Source of the DNA: Ornithoclostridium sp944380285 | Lineage (GTDB): Bacteria > Bacillota > Clostridia > Christensenellales > UBA3700 | Direction: 5' to 3' | Assembly (NCBI GenBank): GCA_963931165.1 | Contig: OZ006985.1 | Location: 930,001 to 994,000, forward strand | DNA: 64,000 bases | In this document: piece after piece, positions 28,427 through 35,520 of the stretch | Numbering within the stretch: the first letter of the stretch is position 1 | Layout: each line of letters opens with the position of its first letter | Notes under the pieces: model-generated | What the model saw: only the letters and a program-made list of their open reading frames with translations | The model's database searches: none | Told to the model about the DNA's origin: nothing | Program-made: the position numbers and the translations under genes

Positions 28427-29284
28427 TCAGTCGTCGCTGCCTGTCGCGGCGTCGATCCTGCCGATCAGCATGGGGATCGCCTTTTCAAACTTGACGCCGT
28501 ACCAATGCGAATCGTCGTCAATCGTCAAACGTATCGTCTCGACCGTGTAGTCGGCGGCGAGGGCGGCGCTGTCGAAGATGTTCATCCCGCGCATGAGCGC
28601 GCCGACAAAAGAGGACGCATATACGTCGCCGGTGCCGTGCGACATACGCGGCAGCTTGGCGTTGAAGTAGTAGAGCGTCTCGCCGCTTTTGCAGTCGTGG
28701 ACGGCGACGCCCAATTTTTCGGGGTCAAACGACACGCCCGTCAACACGACGTGGCGGCAGCCGAGCTTGCTCAACGCGGCGAGCAGATCTTCGATATAGC
28801 CTTGGTCGTATTCAGTCTTGAACTCCTTGCCGGTCATCAGGCATGCCTCGGTGATGTTGGGCAAAATGATGTCCGCGGCGGAGCAAAGGCGCGCCATATG
28901 GGACGGGAAGTCGGGCGCAAAGCCGGCATACAGTTTGCCGCCGTCCGCCATCGCGGGATCGACGACGACACAGCCGCCGCGGTCGAGGTGCTTGTCGATC
29001 GCGCCGAGGATGAGGTCGACTTGGCGCGGACTGCCCAGATATCCGGTGTAGATGCAGTCGAATTTGAGCCCCTCCTTTTGCCAATGCGCGGAAATGGGCG
29101 CAATGTCGTCGGTCAGATCGCGGAAGGTCCAGCCCGCCTTGAATGCGGTGTGGGTGGACAATACCGCTGTCGGGATGACGGCGGTCTCGATGCCGCACGC
29201 CGAGATGATCGGCAGCGCGACGGTGAGCGAACACTGTCCGTAGCAGGACAGATCTTGAATGGTCAAAACTTTGGGATCTTTCAT
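28427..29284 (-). CDS. pdxY: pyridoxal/pyridoxamine kinase
   Basis: Phosphorylates vitamin B6 vitamers to PLP, which supports PLP enzymes such as ArgD. It has 285 residues of the ribokinase-like PdxK/PdxY group: KVLTIQDLSCYGQCSLTVALPI at the start (substrate Ser), YTGYLGS, DPAMADGG, ILPNITEACLMTG, and the catalytic anion-hole GTGD inside SHGTGDVYASSF. The start ATG at 29284 follows GGAGG; an in-frame ATG 48 bases upstream is beyond the predicted transcription start region and lacks such a site. It is a single gene with its own promoter. Confidence 0.92.
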   Translation of the reverse strand: MKDPKVLTIQDLSCYGQCSLTVALPIISACGIETAVIPTAVLSTHTAFKAGWTFRDLTDDIAPISAHWQKEGLKFDCIYTGYLGSPRQVDLILGAIDKHLDRGGCVVVDPAMADGGKLYAGFAPDFPSHMARLCSAADIILPNITEACLMTGKEFKTEYDQGYIEDLLAALSKLGCRHVVLTGVSFDPEKLGVAVHDCKSGETLYYFNAKLPRMSHGTGDVYASSFVGALMRGMNIFDSAALAADYTVETIRLTIDDDSHWYGVKFEKAIPMLIGRIDAATGSDD

Positions 29285-29318
29285 AGTTCCTCCGTCGCCC
29301 ATCGGGGCGTATAGCCAT

Positions 29319-29347
29319 ATTATATAGCGCAAAAAGCGTTACGTCAA
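29319..29347 (-). promoter_or_regulatory. promoter of the pyridoxal kinase gene
   Basis: On the minus strand TTGACG (29347-29342) and TATAAT (29324-29319), spacer 17. Confidence 0.8.
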
Positions 29348-29531
29348 GGGGCTTGTGCAAACTTTTGAGGCAAACCAAGATGTTCCACTCAATTGCGTGC
29401 GGTGGGTATTTTGCGCCCGAAAAGAGCGCGGCTTGAAGCAAGATGCGCCGAGCAAGACGGCATAAAAAATCGGCTTTCAATGCCGCGGCGCGACTTTGGC
29501 AAGATTTCTTTGACAAAATAAATGCATATTG

Positions 29532-29560
29532 TTGACAAGCGCGGCGGCTTTTGCTAAAAT
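29532..29560 (+). promoter_or_regulatory. promoter of the tRNA cluster
   Basis: TTGACA at 29532-29537 and TAAAAT at 29555-29560, spacer 17, ending 23 bases before the first tRNA. Confidence 0.8.
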
Positions 29561-29583
29561 ATACAAGCGTCACGGAATGTGAT

Positions 29584-29657
29584 GCGGGTGTAGTTCAATG
29601 GTAGAATCCCAGCCTTCCAAGCTGGTCGTGTGGGTTCGATTCCCATCACCCGCTCCA
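29584..29657 (+). tRNA. tRNA-Gly (TCC)
   Basis: Acceptor GCGGGTG/CACCCGC, anticodon loop CTTCCAA, T-loop GTTCGATTC, encoded CCA. Confidence 0.96.
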
Positions 29658-29661
29658 TTTT

Positions 29662-29738
29662 GAGCCTGTAGCTCAGCTGGATAGAGCAACGGCCTTCTAA
29701 GCCGTGTGTCGGGGGTTCAAATCCCTTCAGGCTCGCCA
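29662..29738 (+). tRNA. tRNA-Arg (TCT)
   Basis: Acceptor GAGCCTG/CAGGCTC, anticodon loop CTTCTAA, encoded CCA. Reads AGA/AGG. Confidence 0.96.
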
Positions 29739-29742
29739 TTGC

Positions 29743-29820
29743 GGTGGGTATAGCTCAGTTGGTTAGAGCGCAAGATTGTGACTCTTGAGGCCGAGGGTTC
29801 GAATCCCTCTACTCACCCCA
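29743..29820 (+). tRNA. tRNA-His (GTG)
   Basis: Acceptor GTGGGTA/TACTCAC with an extra 5' G at 29743 opposite discriminator C, the tRNA-His identity element; anticodon loop ATTGTGA; encoded CCA. Confidence 0.96.
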
Positions 29821-29831
29821 CTAACGAAAAT

Positions 29832-29906
29832 AGGGGTATCGCCAAGCGGTAAGGCATCAGACTTTGACTCTGATATGCGTAGGTTCGAATCCTGCTACCC
29901 CTGCCA
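29832..29906 (+). tRNA. tRNA-Gln (TTG)
   Basis: Acceptor AGGGGTA/TACCCCT, anticodon loop CTTTGAC, encoded CCA. Confidence 0.95.
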
Positions 29907-29919
29907 GCCTGAAAAATAT

Positions 29920-29995
29920 AGGGGTGTCGCCAAATGGTTAAGGCACTTGACTCTGACTCAAGCATGTGAGGGTTCAAATCCTTCCACCCCTGCCA
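29920..29995 (+). tRNA. tRNA-Gln (CTG)
   Basis: Acceptor AGGGGTG/CACCCCT, anticodon loop CTCTGAC, encoded CCA. A second Gln tRNA, nearly parallel to the previous one, dedicated to CAG. Confidence 0.95.
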
Positions 29996-30030
29996 AACAA
30001 AAAAATATAGGCTCGACTGCCTTCAAACGC

Positions 30031-30059
30031 TTGCTTTTTGTTCGACGATGAGTTACAAT
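30031..30059 (+). promoter_or_regulatory. internal promoter of the second half of the tRNA cluster
   Basis: TTGCTT at 30031-30036 and TACAAT at 30054-30059, spacer 17, just before tRNA-Lys(TTT). Confidence 0.6.
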
Positions 30060-30072
30060 AGTCAATGCTTTT

Positions 30073-30148
30073 GACCCATTAGCTCAGTCGGTAGAGCACA
30101 TGACTTTTAATCATGGTGTCCCGAGTTCGATTCTCGGATGGGTCACCA
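30073..30148 (+). tRNA. tRNA-Lys (TTT)
   Basis: Acceptor GACCCAT/ATGGGTC, anticodon loop CTTTTAA, encoded CCA. Confidence 0.96.
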
Positions 30149-30153
30149 AACAA

Positions 30154-30237
30154 GCGGATGTGGCGGAATTGGCAGACGCGCCGGACTTAGGATCCGGTGT
30201 CCACGACATGGGAGTTCGAGTCTCTTCATCCGCACCA
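30154..30237 (+). tRNA. tRNA-Leu (TAG)
   Basis: Class-II tRNA with long variable arm; acceptor GCGGATG/CATCCGC, anticodon loop CTTAGGA, encoded CCA. Confidence 0.95.
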
Positions 30238-30255
30238 TCCGGATGAACACAAAAT

Positions 30256-30330
30256 GCGAGAGTGGCTCAGTGGTAGAGCGTTGCCTTGCCAAGGCAAATG
30301 TCGCGAGTTCGAATCTCGTCTCTCGCTCCA
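30256..30330 (+). tRNA. tRNA-Gly (GCC)
   Basis: Acceptor GCGAGAG/CTCTCGC, anticodon loop TTGCCAA, encoded CCA. Confidence 0.95.
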
Positions 30331-30332
30331 AC

Positions 30333-30408
30333 GCACCCTTAGCTCAGTTGGTAGAGCAACTGACTCTTAATCAGTGGGTCCAGAGTTCGAGTCTCTGAGG
30401 GTGCACCA
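30333..30408 (+). tRNA. tRNA-Lys (CTT)
   Basis: Acceptor GCACCCT/AGGGTGC, anticodon loop CTCTTAA, encoded CCA. Its 3' end is part of a 26-base inverted repeat and the template-like partner of the repeat array that follows. Confidence 0.96.
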
Positions 30409-30456
30409 AAGCCAAAGGGCACGACAACAAGTCGTGCCCTTTGGCTTTGGTGCACC
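30400..30456 (+). terminator. 26-base-pair hairpin that includes the tRNA-Lys 3' CCA end
   Basis: Left arm 30400-30425 begins inside the tRNA (GGTGCACCA) and continues AAGCCAAAGGGCACGAC; loop AACAA; right arm 30431-30456 is its perfect complement. The core GGCACGAC/GTCGTGCC followed by CTTTGGCTTT resembles an intrinsic terminator for the tRNA operon. Confidence 0.75.
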
Positions 30457-30778
30457 TTCAATAGGCGCCGAATCTCTCACGCGTATGCGTAGAGTTCGGC
30501 GACGAAGTCGCTTTCGCCGTAGGCGAAGCCCTCTGAGGGTGCGAAAGGAAGAAGCGAGGGGCACGACAACAAGTCGTGCCCTTTGGCTTTGGTGCACCCT
30601 CACTAGGCGCCGAATCTCTCACGCGTATGCGTAGAGTTCGGCGGCGCAGCCGCTTTCGCCGTAGGCGAAGCCCTCTGAGGGTGCGAAAGGAAGAAGCGGG
30701 AGGCACGACAACAAGTCGTGCCCTTTGGCTTTGGTGCACCCTCACTAGGCGCCGAATCTCTCACGCGAAGCGAATAGT
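30417..30778. repeat. 142-base tandem repeat, about 2.5 copies, built from a terminator hairpin plus a tRNA-like module
   Basis: The hairpin GGCACGAC-AACAA-GTCGTGCC recurs at 30418, 30560 and 30702, exact 142-base steps. Between hairpins lies a module bounded by GCACCCTCA and TGAGGGTGC (30595-30603 and 30676-30684 in the best copy), the same acceptor-stem sequence as the adjacent tRNA-Lys(CTT), enclosing further hairpins such as GCCGAATCTCT...AGAGTTCGGC. The first module is slightly diverged (GCACCTTCA) and the third breaks off after the first inner arm. Short open frames across it are repeats read in frame, not genes. Confidence 0.85.
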
Positions 30779-30806
30779 GGGGCGGCGAATCTTCTTGTTC
30801 GGAAGC

Positions 30807-30845
30807 GAAAAAGCGCGGCCCCGAAAGGTGCTCGGAAGCCGCGCG
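30807..30845 (-). terminator. intrinsic terminator of the sigma/anti-sigma operon
   Basis: On the minus strand GCGCGGC (30844-30838) pairs with GCCGCGC (30819-30813), then TTTTT. Confidence 0.75.
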
Positions 30846-30864
30846 ATATTGAGTTGTGTCGCGA

Positions 30865-31848
30865 TCAATCGCGGTCTTGATGTCTGTCGAAACGGTGCTG
30901 CTGTCCGTCGCCGCCGACCTTGGTGTAGACATAGCCGCTCGTGCCGTCACCGGCGGTCTCGACGGAGACGATGTAGCTGCCGCGCACGTTGCCGCCGTTG
31001 CCGCGGATATCGATGCGGATGACCTCTTTGCCGTGTTCGATTTCTTTCTCGAACGAGAAGAGGGTAGTCGTCATCGAGCCGTCTTCGCCGCGGACGCGCT
31101 GTTCGAGTTCGATCTCGGTCTCGTCGCGCTCTTGCTCAAAGGAGAACACGCTCTGTTCGACGAGGCGTCTGCCGTCATAGACGGAATAGACGTACTCCTG
31201 TTCCTGTTCGTCGCGCTCGTTCTCGATCTCCTGTTCGACGACGAGGCTCTTGCCGTCGCCCATGTCGACGCGCAATTCGTGTTCGCGCTCGTTTTCGTCT
31301 CCTTCTGCCGAGACTTCGGAGAAGCCGCTCATCGGATAGTCGACGCCGTCGACGCGCAGGACGCCCTCGATCCTGTTTACGGTCTCGGTCTCTTCTTCGC
31401 CGTCGTCCCACTCCGTCTCGGAGCTGACGACCTCTTCGTTGTAGTACATCTCATAGTCGACCGCCGCGCCGGTGATGTCTTTGTAGGATACGGTCATCTT
31501 GTGGGCGTAGCCCTCGAGGTCGGAGTCGACGATCTCAAAGCCGAACGCGCCGTCCGCCAAAATGCTCTCGACAAGGAACATATAGTCGTTGAGTTCGGCG
31601 AGCACCGCTTCGTCGGTGACTTCGCTCGTAGGAGCGAGGGCGAGAGCCGCCTCGGACGCGCTGCCGCCGTTCATCGCCGAGATCACCGTCGCCGCAGAAG
31701 CGGCGCTGAAACCGAATACCTGTTCGTCAGTCTCAAATTCTCCGGGCGATACCTTGCCGGTAGTGCCGTCCAAGTCGCAGCCCGCAAGCCCGACCGCGCC
31801 CAAAGCAAGGACAAGTGCGAGCAAGATGATCAAAGTTGTCTTTTTCAT
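30865..31848 (-). CDS. lipoprotein paralogous to the extracellular domain of the neighbouring anti-sigma factor
   Basis: A 327-residue lipoprotein: signal peptide 1-23, lipobox GLAGC, Cys24. The mature part is acidic (many Glu) and predicted beta-rich. It aligns in order with the extracellular part of the next gene upstream: FGFSAASAATVISAMNGG with YAYSALAAGSVLAEMNSS, YEMYYNEEVVSSE with YTLYYNENLSSEE, RIEGVLRVDGVDYPMSG with DIEGVLSTPNGDYAVRG, and VEQEIENERDE with VEQESERESED. It is last in the operon, 129 bases after the anti-sigma gene and beyond that gene's terminator. A ligand-binding or decoy role for the sensing domain is inference. Ribosome binding site GGAGG. Confidence 0.8.
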   Translation of the reverse strand: MKKTTLIILLALVLALGAVGLAGCDLDGTTGKVSPGEFETDEQVFGFSAASAATVISAMNGGSASEAALALAPTSEVTDEAVLAELNDYMFLVESILADGAFGFEIVDSDLEGYAHKMTVSYKDITGAAVDYEMYYNEEVVSSETEWDDGEEETETVNRIEGVLRVDGVDYPMSGFSEVSAEGDENEREHELRVDMGDGKSLVVEQEIENERDEQEQEYVYSVYDGRRLVEQSVFSFEQERDETEIELEQRVRGEDGSMTTTLFSFEKEIEHGKEVIRIDIRGNGGNVRGSYIVSVETAGDGTSGYVYTKVGGDGQQHRFDRHQDRD

Positions 31849-31933
31849 AATTGGGTCCTCCCGTGTTTGGTTTTGTACTTAATCAACAACCGAAAAGACC
31901 AAATTGTTGGAGATCTCGAAAAAATTTTTCGGC

Positions 31934-31964
31934 AAAAAAACGCCGCCCCGAAGCGGAGCGGCGA
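31934..31964 (-). terminator. terminator between anti-sigma and lipoprotein genes
   Basis: On the minus strand CGCCGC (31963-31958) and GGCGGCG (31947-31941), followed by seven T. Would attenuate the downstream lipoprotein gene unless read through. Confidence 0.8.
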
Positions 31965-31977
31965 GAGGAGACAGCCG

Positions 31978-33114
31978 TCAATGTCTGCCGCCGTAAGGGC
32001 GATCGTCGTCATCGTCATCGTCGTCGTCAAAGTCGTCGTCTTCATCACCGTCGACAAATTCGAAGCGATAGCCGCCGTCCTCGACATAGACGCGGAAGGA
32101 CGCGTCGCCCGCCGAGAATTGCGCGCGGGCGTACAATATATCCTTGCCGCCGCGCGTCTCGCGCGTGAATTGCAATTTGTCGACTGCGCCGTCTCTCTTG
32201 ACGGTCAATTCGACCTCAGTCTCGCCGTCTTCCTGTTCGAGGTCGACGGTAGTGCTCTCGACGACTTTGCCGTTTTCAATCAAAGAAATCAGGTGGGAGC
32301 GTTCGAGCTCCTCTTCGCCGTCCTCCGATTCGCGTTCTGACTCCTGCTCGACGCGGATGTAGGAGTTGTCGCCGATGTAGGCGTTGAACCACAGCTCTTC
32401 CTCTTCTTCCGACTCGTCCTTGTCGTATTCGCTCTCGGACTCTCTGCCGCCGCGCACGGCGTAGTCGCCGTTCGGCGTGGACAGCACTCCCTCGATGTCG
32501 TATTCGCGCTCCGTTTCCTCGCCGTCGATCTCTTCGGACGACAGATTCTCGTTGTAGTAGAGGGTGTAGGTCAGCGTGTTGCCGCCGAGTCCCGTGCCCG
32601 AGACTGTCATCGCGTATGCGTATTGCGCATACTTTTGAGGCACCTCGGCGGAAGTGTGAGAGAACTCGCCGCCCGACAGCAAGCCGTCGACAAGGCGCAG
32701 ATATTCCTCGGCAGAGTCGCGGATCGCCGCTTGGACTTCGGGCGAGGGCAGCGCGAGCGCAAGCGCGCCGGACGAGTTCATCTCGGCAAGCACCGAGCCC
32801 GCGGCGAGCGCGCTGTATGCGTAGAAGTCGCCTTGTGTCGACATCAATATCGGAGGAGCGGGCGGAACGGGCGACGAGCCGCCGTCCAAAACGATCGGCA
32901 GGACGACGCACATAGTCAAAATCACGACGAGCGCCGCCGCAATGAGAGCGATCTTGGTGTTTTTGCCTAGTGCGAACGTGCCGCCGTGAGCCGCCGCGGC
33001 GCGGCGCTCCGTCTGCGCGCCCAGCCCGAGTTCCGCGCGCACGCGCTCCTTGACTTCGTCGCCGGGGAGCACATCGGCGGAGCTTTCTTTGAGCAACTTT
33101 TCGACGTCCTTCAT
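31978..33114 (-). CDS. membrane-anchored anti-sigma factor with acidic extracellular domain
   Basis: A 378-residue single-pass protein. Residues 1-50 are a short cytoplasmic helical region (MKDVEKLLKESSADVLPGDE) expected to hold the sigma factor; there is no zinc-binding HxxxCxxC motif. A transmembrane helix spans about 54-76 (IALIAAALVVILTMCVVLPIVL). The outside part is beta-rich and acidic, ending in a run of nine Asp before RPYGGRH. Its start overlaps the sigma gene stop by four bases (ATGA), the usual sigma/anti-sigma coupling. The outside domain is duplicated in the next gene. The signal sensed is unknown; the Asp run suggests a cation or cationic peptide, as speculation. Confidence 0.8.
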   Translation of the reverse strand: MKDVEKLLKESSADVLPGDEVKERVRAELGLGAQTERRAAAAHGGTFALGKNTKIALIAAALVVILTMCVVLPIVLDGGSSPVPPAPPILMSTQGDFYAYSALAAGSVLAEMNSSGALALALPSPEVQAAIRDSAEEYLRLVDGLLSGGEFSHTSAEVPQKYAQYAYAMTVSGTGLGGNTLTYTLYYNENLSSEEIDGEETEREYDIEGVLSTPNGDYAVRGGRESESEYDKDESEEEEELWFNAYIGDNSYIRVEQESERESEDGEEELERSHLISLIENGKVVESTTVDLEQEDGETEVELTVKRDGAVDKLQFTRETRGGKDILYARAQFSAGDASFRVYVEDGGYRFEFVDGDEDDDFDDDDDDDDDRPYGGRH

Positions 33115-33644
33115 ATGTCCTCCTTGTTCAATTTTACGCGCAACTTTTTGAGCGCTTCGTTATACTTCCATGTCACCGTGCCTATCGGCATGTTCAGCAT
33201 CGCCGCGACCTCGCGCCGCTTGTAGCCGGCGACCGAACACATCATCACGATGCGGTATTCCTCCTCGGTCAAAGCCTTCGCCGCGACGTCATAGACATAG
33301 GGCAGAGGCTCCTCCTTTGCGCCGAATCGCCATGACTGCTCGGCAAAATCGGTCGCGACCTCACGCTTTGCGCGCTTGACGTGGTTGAGTGCGAGATTTT
33401 TGCCCATCTGCACCAGCCAGCCGGTGAAGTTGTCCTCGCGATAGGCGCCCAAAGAGCGCAGCGCACGCACATAGGTGTCTTGCAGCAGATCCTCGGCGTC
33501 GTGCTTGTTGCCGACAATGTAGAGGATCGCAAAGTAGACGGCGCGGTTGGTGTGCTCGTATATGTAATCGAACGCGCGCGTATCGCCGCCGGCGAGTGCG
33601 GCGACTTTCGATTCCAATTTGCGCTTGTCCGTGCCCATATACAT
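33111..33644 (-). CDS. ECF-type RNA polymerase sigma factor
   Basis: A 177-residue sigma-70 family protein with region 2 (FDYIYEHTNRAVYFAILYIVGNKHDAEDLLQDTYVRAL, core and -10 binding) and region 4 (LTEEEYRIVMMCSVAGYKRREVAAML...GTVTWKYNEALKKLR, -35 binding helix-turn-helix). The ATG at 33644 is chosen because the predicted promoter -10 box (33696-33691) lies downstream of the next in-frame ATG at 33719. GGAG is about 12 bases upstream, a slightly long spacing. It is first in a sigma, anti-sigma, lipoprotein operon, which normally responds to cell-envelope stress. Confidence 0.9.
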   Translation of the reverse strand: MYMGTDKRKLESKVAALAGGDTRAFDYIYEHTNRAVYFAILYIVGNKHDAEDLLQDTYVRALRSLGAYREDNFTGWLVQMGKNLALNHVKRAKREVATDFAEQSWRFGAKEEPLPYVYDVAAKALTEEEYRIVMMCSVAGYKRREVAAMLNMPIGTVTWKYNEALKKLRVKLNKEDI

Positions 33645-33690
33645 TATGATAACAATCTCCGAGAGGTTTTTGTTGGGATTTTTCGATTTC

Positions 33691-33719
33691 AGTATAACCG
33701 ACGCCGCGACGATTGTCAA
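33691..33719 (-). promoter_or_regulatory. promoter of the sigma factor operon
   Basis: On the minus strand TTGACA (33719-33714) and TATACT (33696-33691), spacer 17. It looks like a housekeeping promoter; an autoregulated ECF promoter was not identified. Confidence 0.75.
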
Positions 33720-33746
33720 GGATGAAGCTCGAGAGGCGCGTTGCGA

Positions 33747-33775
33747 TTGCTTTTTGCGCGGCGTTGCGCTATTAT
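33747..33775 (+). promoter_or_regulatory. promoter of the RimK-type ATP-grasp pair
   Basis: TTGCTT at 33747-33752 and TATTAT at 33770-33775, spacer 17; it is back-to-back with the sigma promoter, 27 bases between the -35 boxes. Confidence 0.6.
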
Positions 33776-33790
33776 ATATGCGGAGGCAAT

Positions 33791-34654
33791 ATGAAGAGAG
33801 GTCTGCTCGCGGTCAACGCGTTTTTGAACACCGAAAAGTTTTTGTCCGTCTACCGCTTTTTGCAACAGGCGGCGGAAAGGTGCGGCATCGCGCTCGACAT
33901 CGTCCGTACCGACGAATTTTGCACACCGTTCGATGAGCTGCCGCACGGCGTCGTCGACGCGGACTTCGTCATCTTTTGGGACAAAGACGTCCATGCGGCG
34001 CGCCGTCTCGAAAGGGCGGGGATGAAGGTGTTCAATTCCGCGCGGACGATCGAGATCTGCGACAGCAAGATCTTGACCGCGATGTGCCTCGACGGCAAAG
34101 CGGAAATGCCGACCACCGTCTTTGCTCCAAAGACGTTCGACACGGTCGGCTATTCGGATAGGCGCTTCGTCGAGCGCGCGGCGCAGGCTCTCGGTCTGCC
34201 TATGGTCGTCAAAGAGGCGTGCGGTTCGTTCGGATGGGAAGTGTGGCTTGCTCGCTCACTCGAAGAGGCAAATGCGGTGATCGACAAGATCGGGGCGCGA
34301 GAGTTTTTGATGCAAAAGTTTGTCGCCGAGAGCGCCGGCAGGGACGTGCGCGTCAATATCGTCGGCGGCAAGGTCGTGTCTGCGATGTATCGCTATAACG
34401 ACCGCGATTTTCGCTCAAACATCACCCTCGGCGGCAAGATGAAGCCGTATGAACTGTCGGATGAACAACGCCGCGCCGCGCTTGCCGCGAGCGAGGCGGT
34501 CGGCGCGGATTTTTGCGGCGTCGATCTGTTGTTCGGCGGAGCCGGGCCTCTCGTGTGCGAGGTCAATTCCAACCCCAACTTCAAGAGCAGTCTCGATTGC
34601 ACGGGCGTAAATATGGCGGACAAGATCGTCGAATATATCGAGGAAAGGATTTGA
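33791..34654 (+). CDS. RimK-family ATP-grasp ligase (first of a tandem pair)
   Basis: A 287-residue protein of the RimK/LysX-like ATP-grasp group, which join an amino acid to a carboxylate with ATP. Landmarks are a pre-ATP-grasp domain (1-95), PMVVKEACGSFGWEV (ATP-binding Lys and Gly loop, about 150-164), LMQKFVAESAGRDVRVNIVGGKVV, and the Mg-binding GVDLLFGGAGPLVCEVNSNPNFKS. The start is at ATG 33791 with GGAGG before it; upstream in-frame codons overlap the promoter. It overlaps the next gene by four bases. Substrate unknown; family members add glutamate to S6, to tetrahydromethanopterin, or to amino-group carrier proteins. Confidence 0.85.
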   Translation: MKRGLLAVNAFLNTEKFLSVYRFLQQAAERCGIALDIVRTDEFCTPFDELPHGVVDADFVIFWDKDVHAARRLERAGMKVFNSARTIEICDSKILTAMCLDGKAEMPTTVFAPKTFDTVGYSDRRFVERAAQALGLPMVVKEACGSFGWEVWLARSLEEANAVIDKIGAREFLMQKFVAESAGRDVRVNIVGGKVVSAMYRYNDRDFRSNITLGGKMKPYELSDEQRRAALAASEAVGADFCGVDLLFGGAGPLVCEVNSNPNFKSSLDCTGVNMADKIVEYIEERI

Positions 34655-35445
34655 AAAGAGGCTTTTTGATCTACGAGCGTGAGGACGCGAAGCGCAACGA
34701 ATGGTTCGTCGGCAGACTGCGCGAAGAGTTTGCGCGAAAGGGAGCAAGGCTCGACCTCGTCATCGCGCGAGGGGTGGGCGAACTGCCAAAAGAGACGCCC
34801 GACTTCGTGATCGCGCGCACGCGCAACGCCTCCGTGAACAGGTTTTTTGAGGAGAAGGGGATACCCGTTTTCAACAATTCCGCTACTTGCGCGACGGCAA
34901 ACGACAAATATGCGACATATGAGCTGTGCCGCGAATGCGGCATACCCGTGCTGCCGACAGTGACGGCGGATGAGTATCGCAAAGGGATGTTCGACTTCCC
35001 CGTCGTCGTCAAGACTAGGGACGGGCACGGCGGCAAGCAGGTGTTTTGTGCGCGCGATTACGACGAAGCGTGCCGAATGTCGGAGGGGAGGCAAGCAGAT
35101 TACATCGTCCAACCGATGTGCTCCGCCCCCGGCATAGATATGCGAGTCTATATGCTCGGCGGCGAGGTCGTCGCCGCGGCGGAAAGACGCGGGGAGGGCT
35201 TCCGCAGCAATTGGTCGCTCGGCGGTAAAGCGCGCATTGTGCAGCCGCCCGAACAGGTGAGGAGAGCGGCAAAGAAAATCTGCGCGAGGCTCGGAAGCGA
35301 TTGGATAGGCGTCGACTTTTTGCCGCATGACGGCGGATATGTGTTGGGCGAAATCGAAGATCCGGTCGGTGCGCGCATGCTGTATGCGTTGACGGATATC
35401 GACGTTGCGAGGCGGTTGGCGGACTATTTTTCGATGAAAATATGA
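34651..35445 (+). CDS. RimK-family ATP-grasp ligase (second of a tandem pair)
   Basis: A 264-residue paralogue of the preceding gene. It starts at TTG (34651) overlapping that gene's TGA, with GAGGAAAGG upstream; the first residues KRGFLIYE mirror KRGLLAVN of its neighbour, supporting this start. ATP-grasp landmarks are FPVVVKTRDGHGGKQVF, QPMCSAPGIDMRVYMLGG and WIGVDFLPHDGGYVLGEIEDPVGARM, where the last block has Glu-x-x-x-x-Val-Gly instead of the common Glu-x-Asn, as in other non-ribosomal RimK relatives. Two ligases side by side suggest two successive additions or a heteromeric enzyme; no peptide substrate gene is visible between the promoter and them. Confidence 0.8.
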   Translation: MKRGFLIYEREDAKRNEWFVGRLREEFARKGARLDLVIARGVGELPKETPDFVIARTRNASVNRFFEEKGIPVFNNSATCATANDKYATYELCRECGIPVLPTVTADEYRKGMFDFPVVVKTRDGHGGKQVFCARDYDEACRMSEGRQADYIVQPMCSAPGIDMRVYMLGGEVVAAAERRGEGFRSNWSLGGKARIVQPPEQVRRAAKKICARLGSDWIGVDFLPHDGGYVLGEIEDPVGARMLYALTDIDVARRLADYFSMKI

Positions 35446-35520
35446 CACGGACTTTTTGGCGTCCGTGTCGATAAAATGTATTTATAAGCGTTGCGTCCGC
35501 AGCTTTGCGGGCGCGTTTTC
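35444..35520 (+). terminator. two hairpins ending the ATP-grasp operon
   Basis: GACACGGAC (35444-35452) pairs with GTCCGTGTC (35461-35469), no T tract. A second hairpin GCGTCCGC (35493-35500) with GCGGGCGC (35507-35514), followed by GTTTTC, is the better terminator. Confidence 0.55.

Noticed and set aside
30417..30778. CRISPR array or integron attC array
   Set aside because: The units are tandem with no unique spacers between, period 142, and contain terminator hairpins and tRNA-like ends; no cas, integrase or cassette genes.
30374..31022. Open frames across the tandem repeat
   Set aside because: They are the repeat unit read in frame several times, and carry no start signals.
33713..33790. 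Upstream start of the first ATP-grasp protein at 33713
   Set aside because: This stretch contains its own promoter and the sigma promoter, while ATG 33791 has GGAGG before it.
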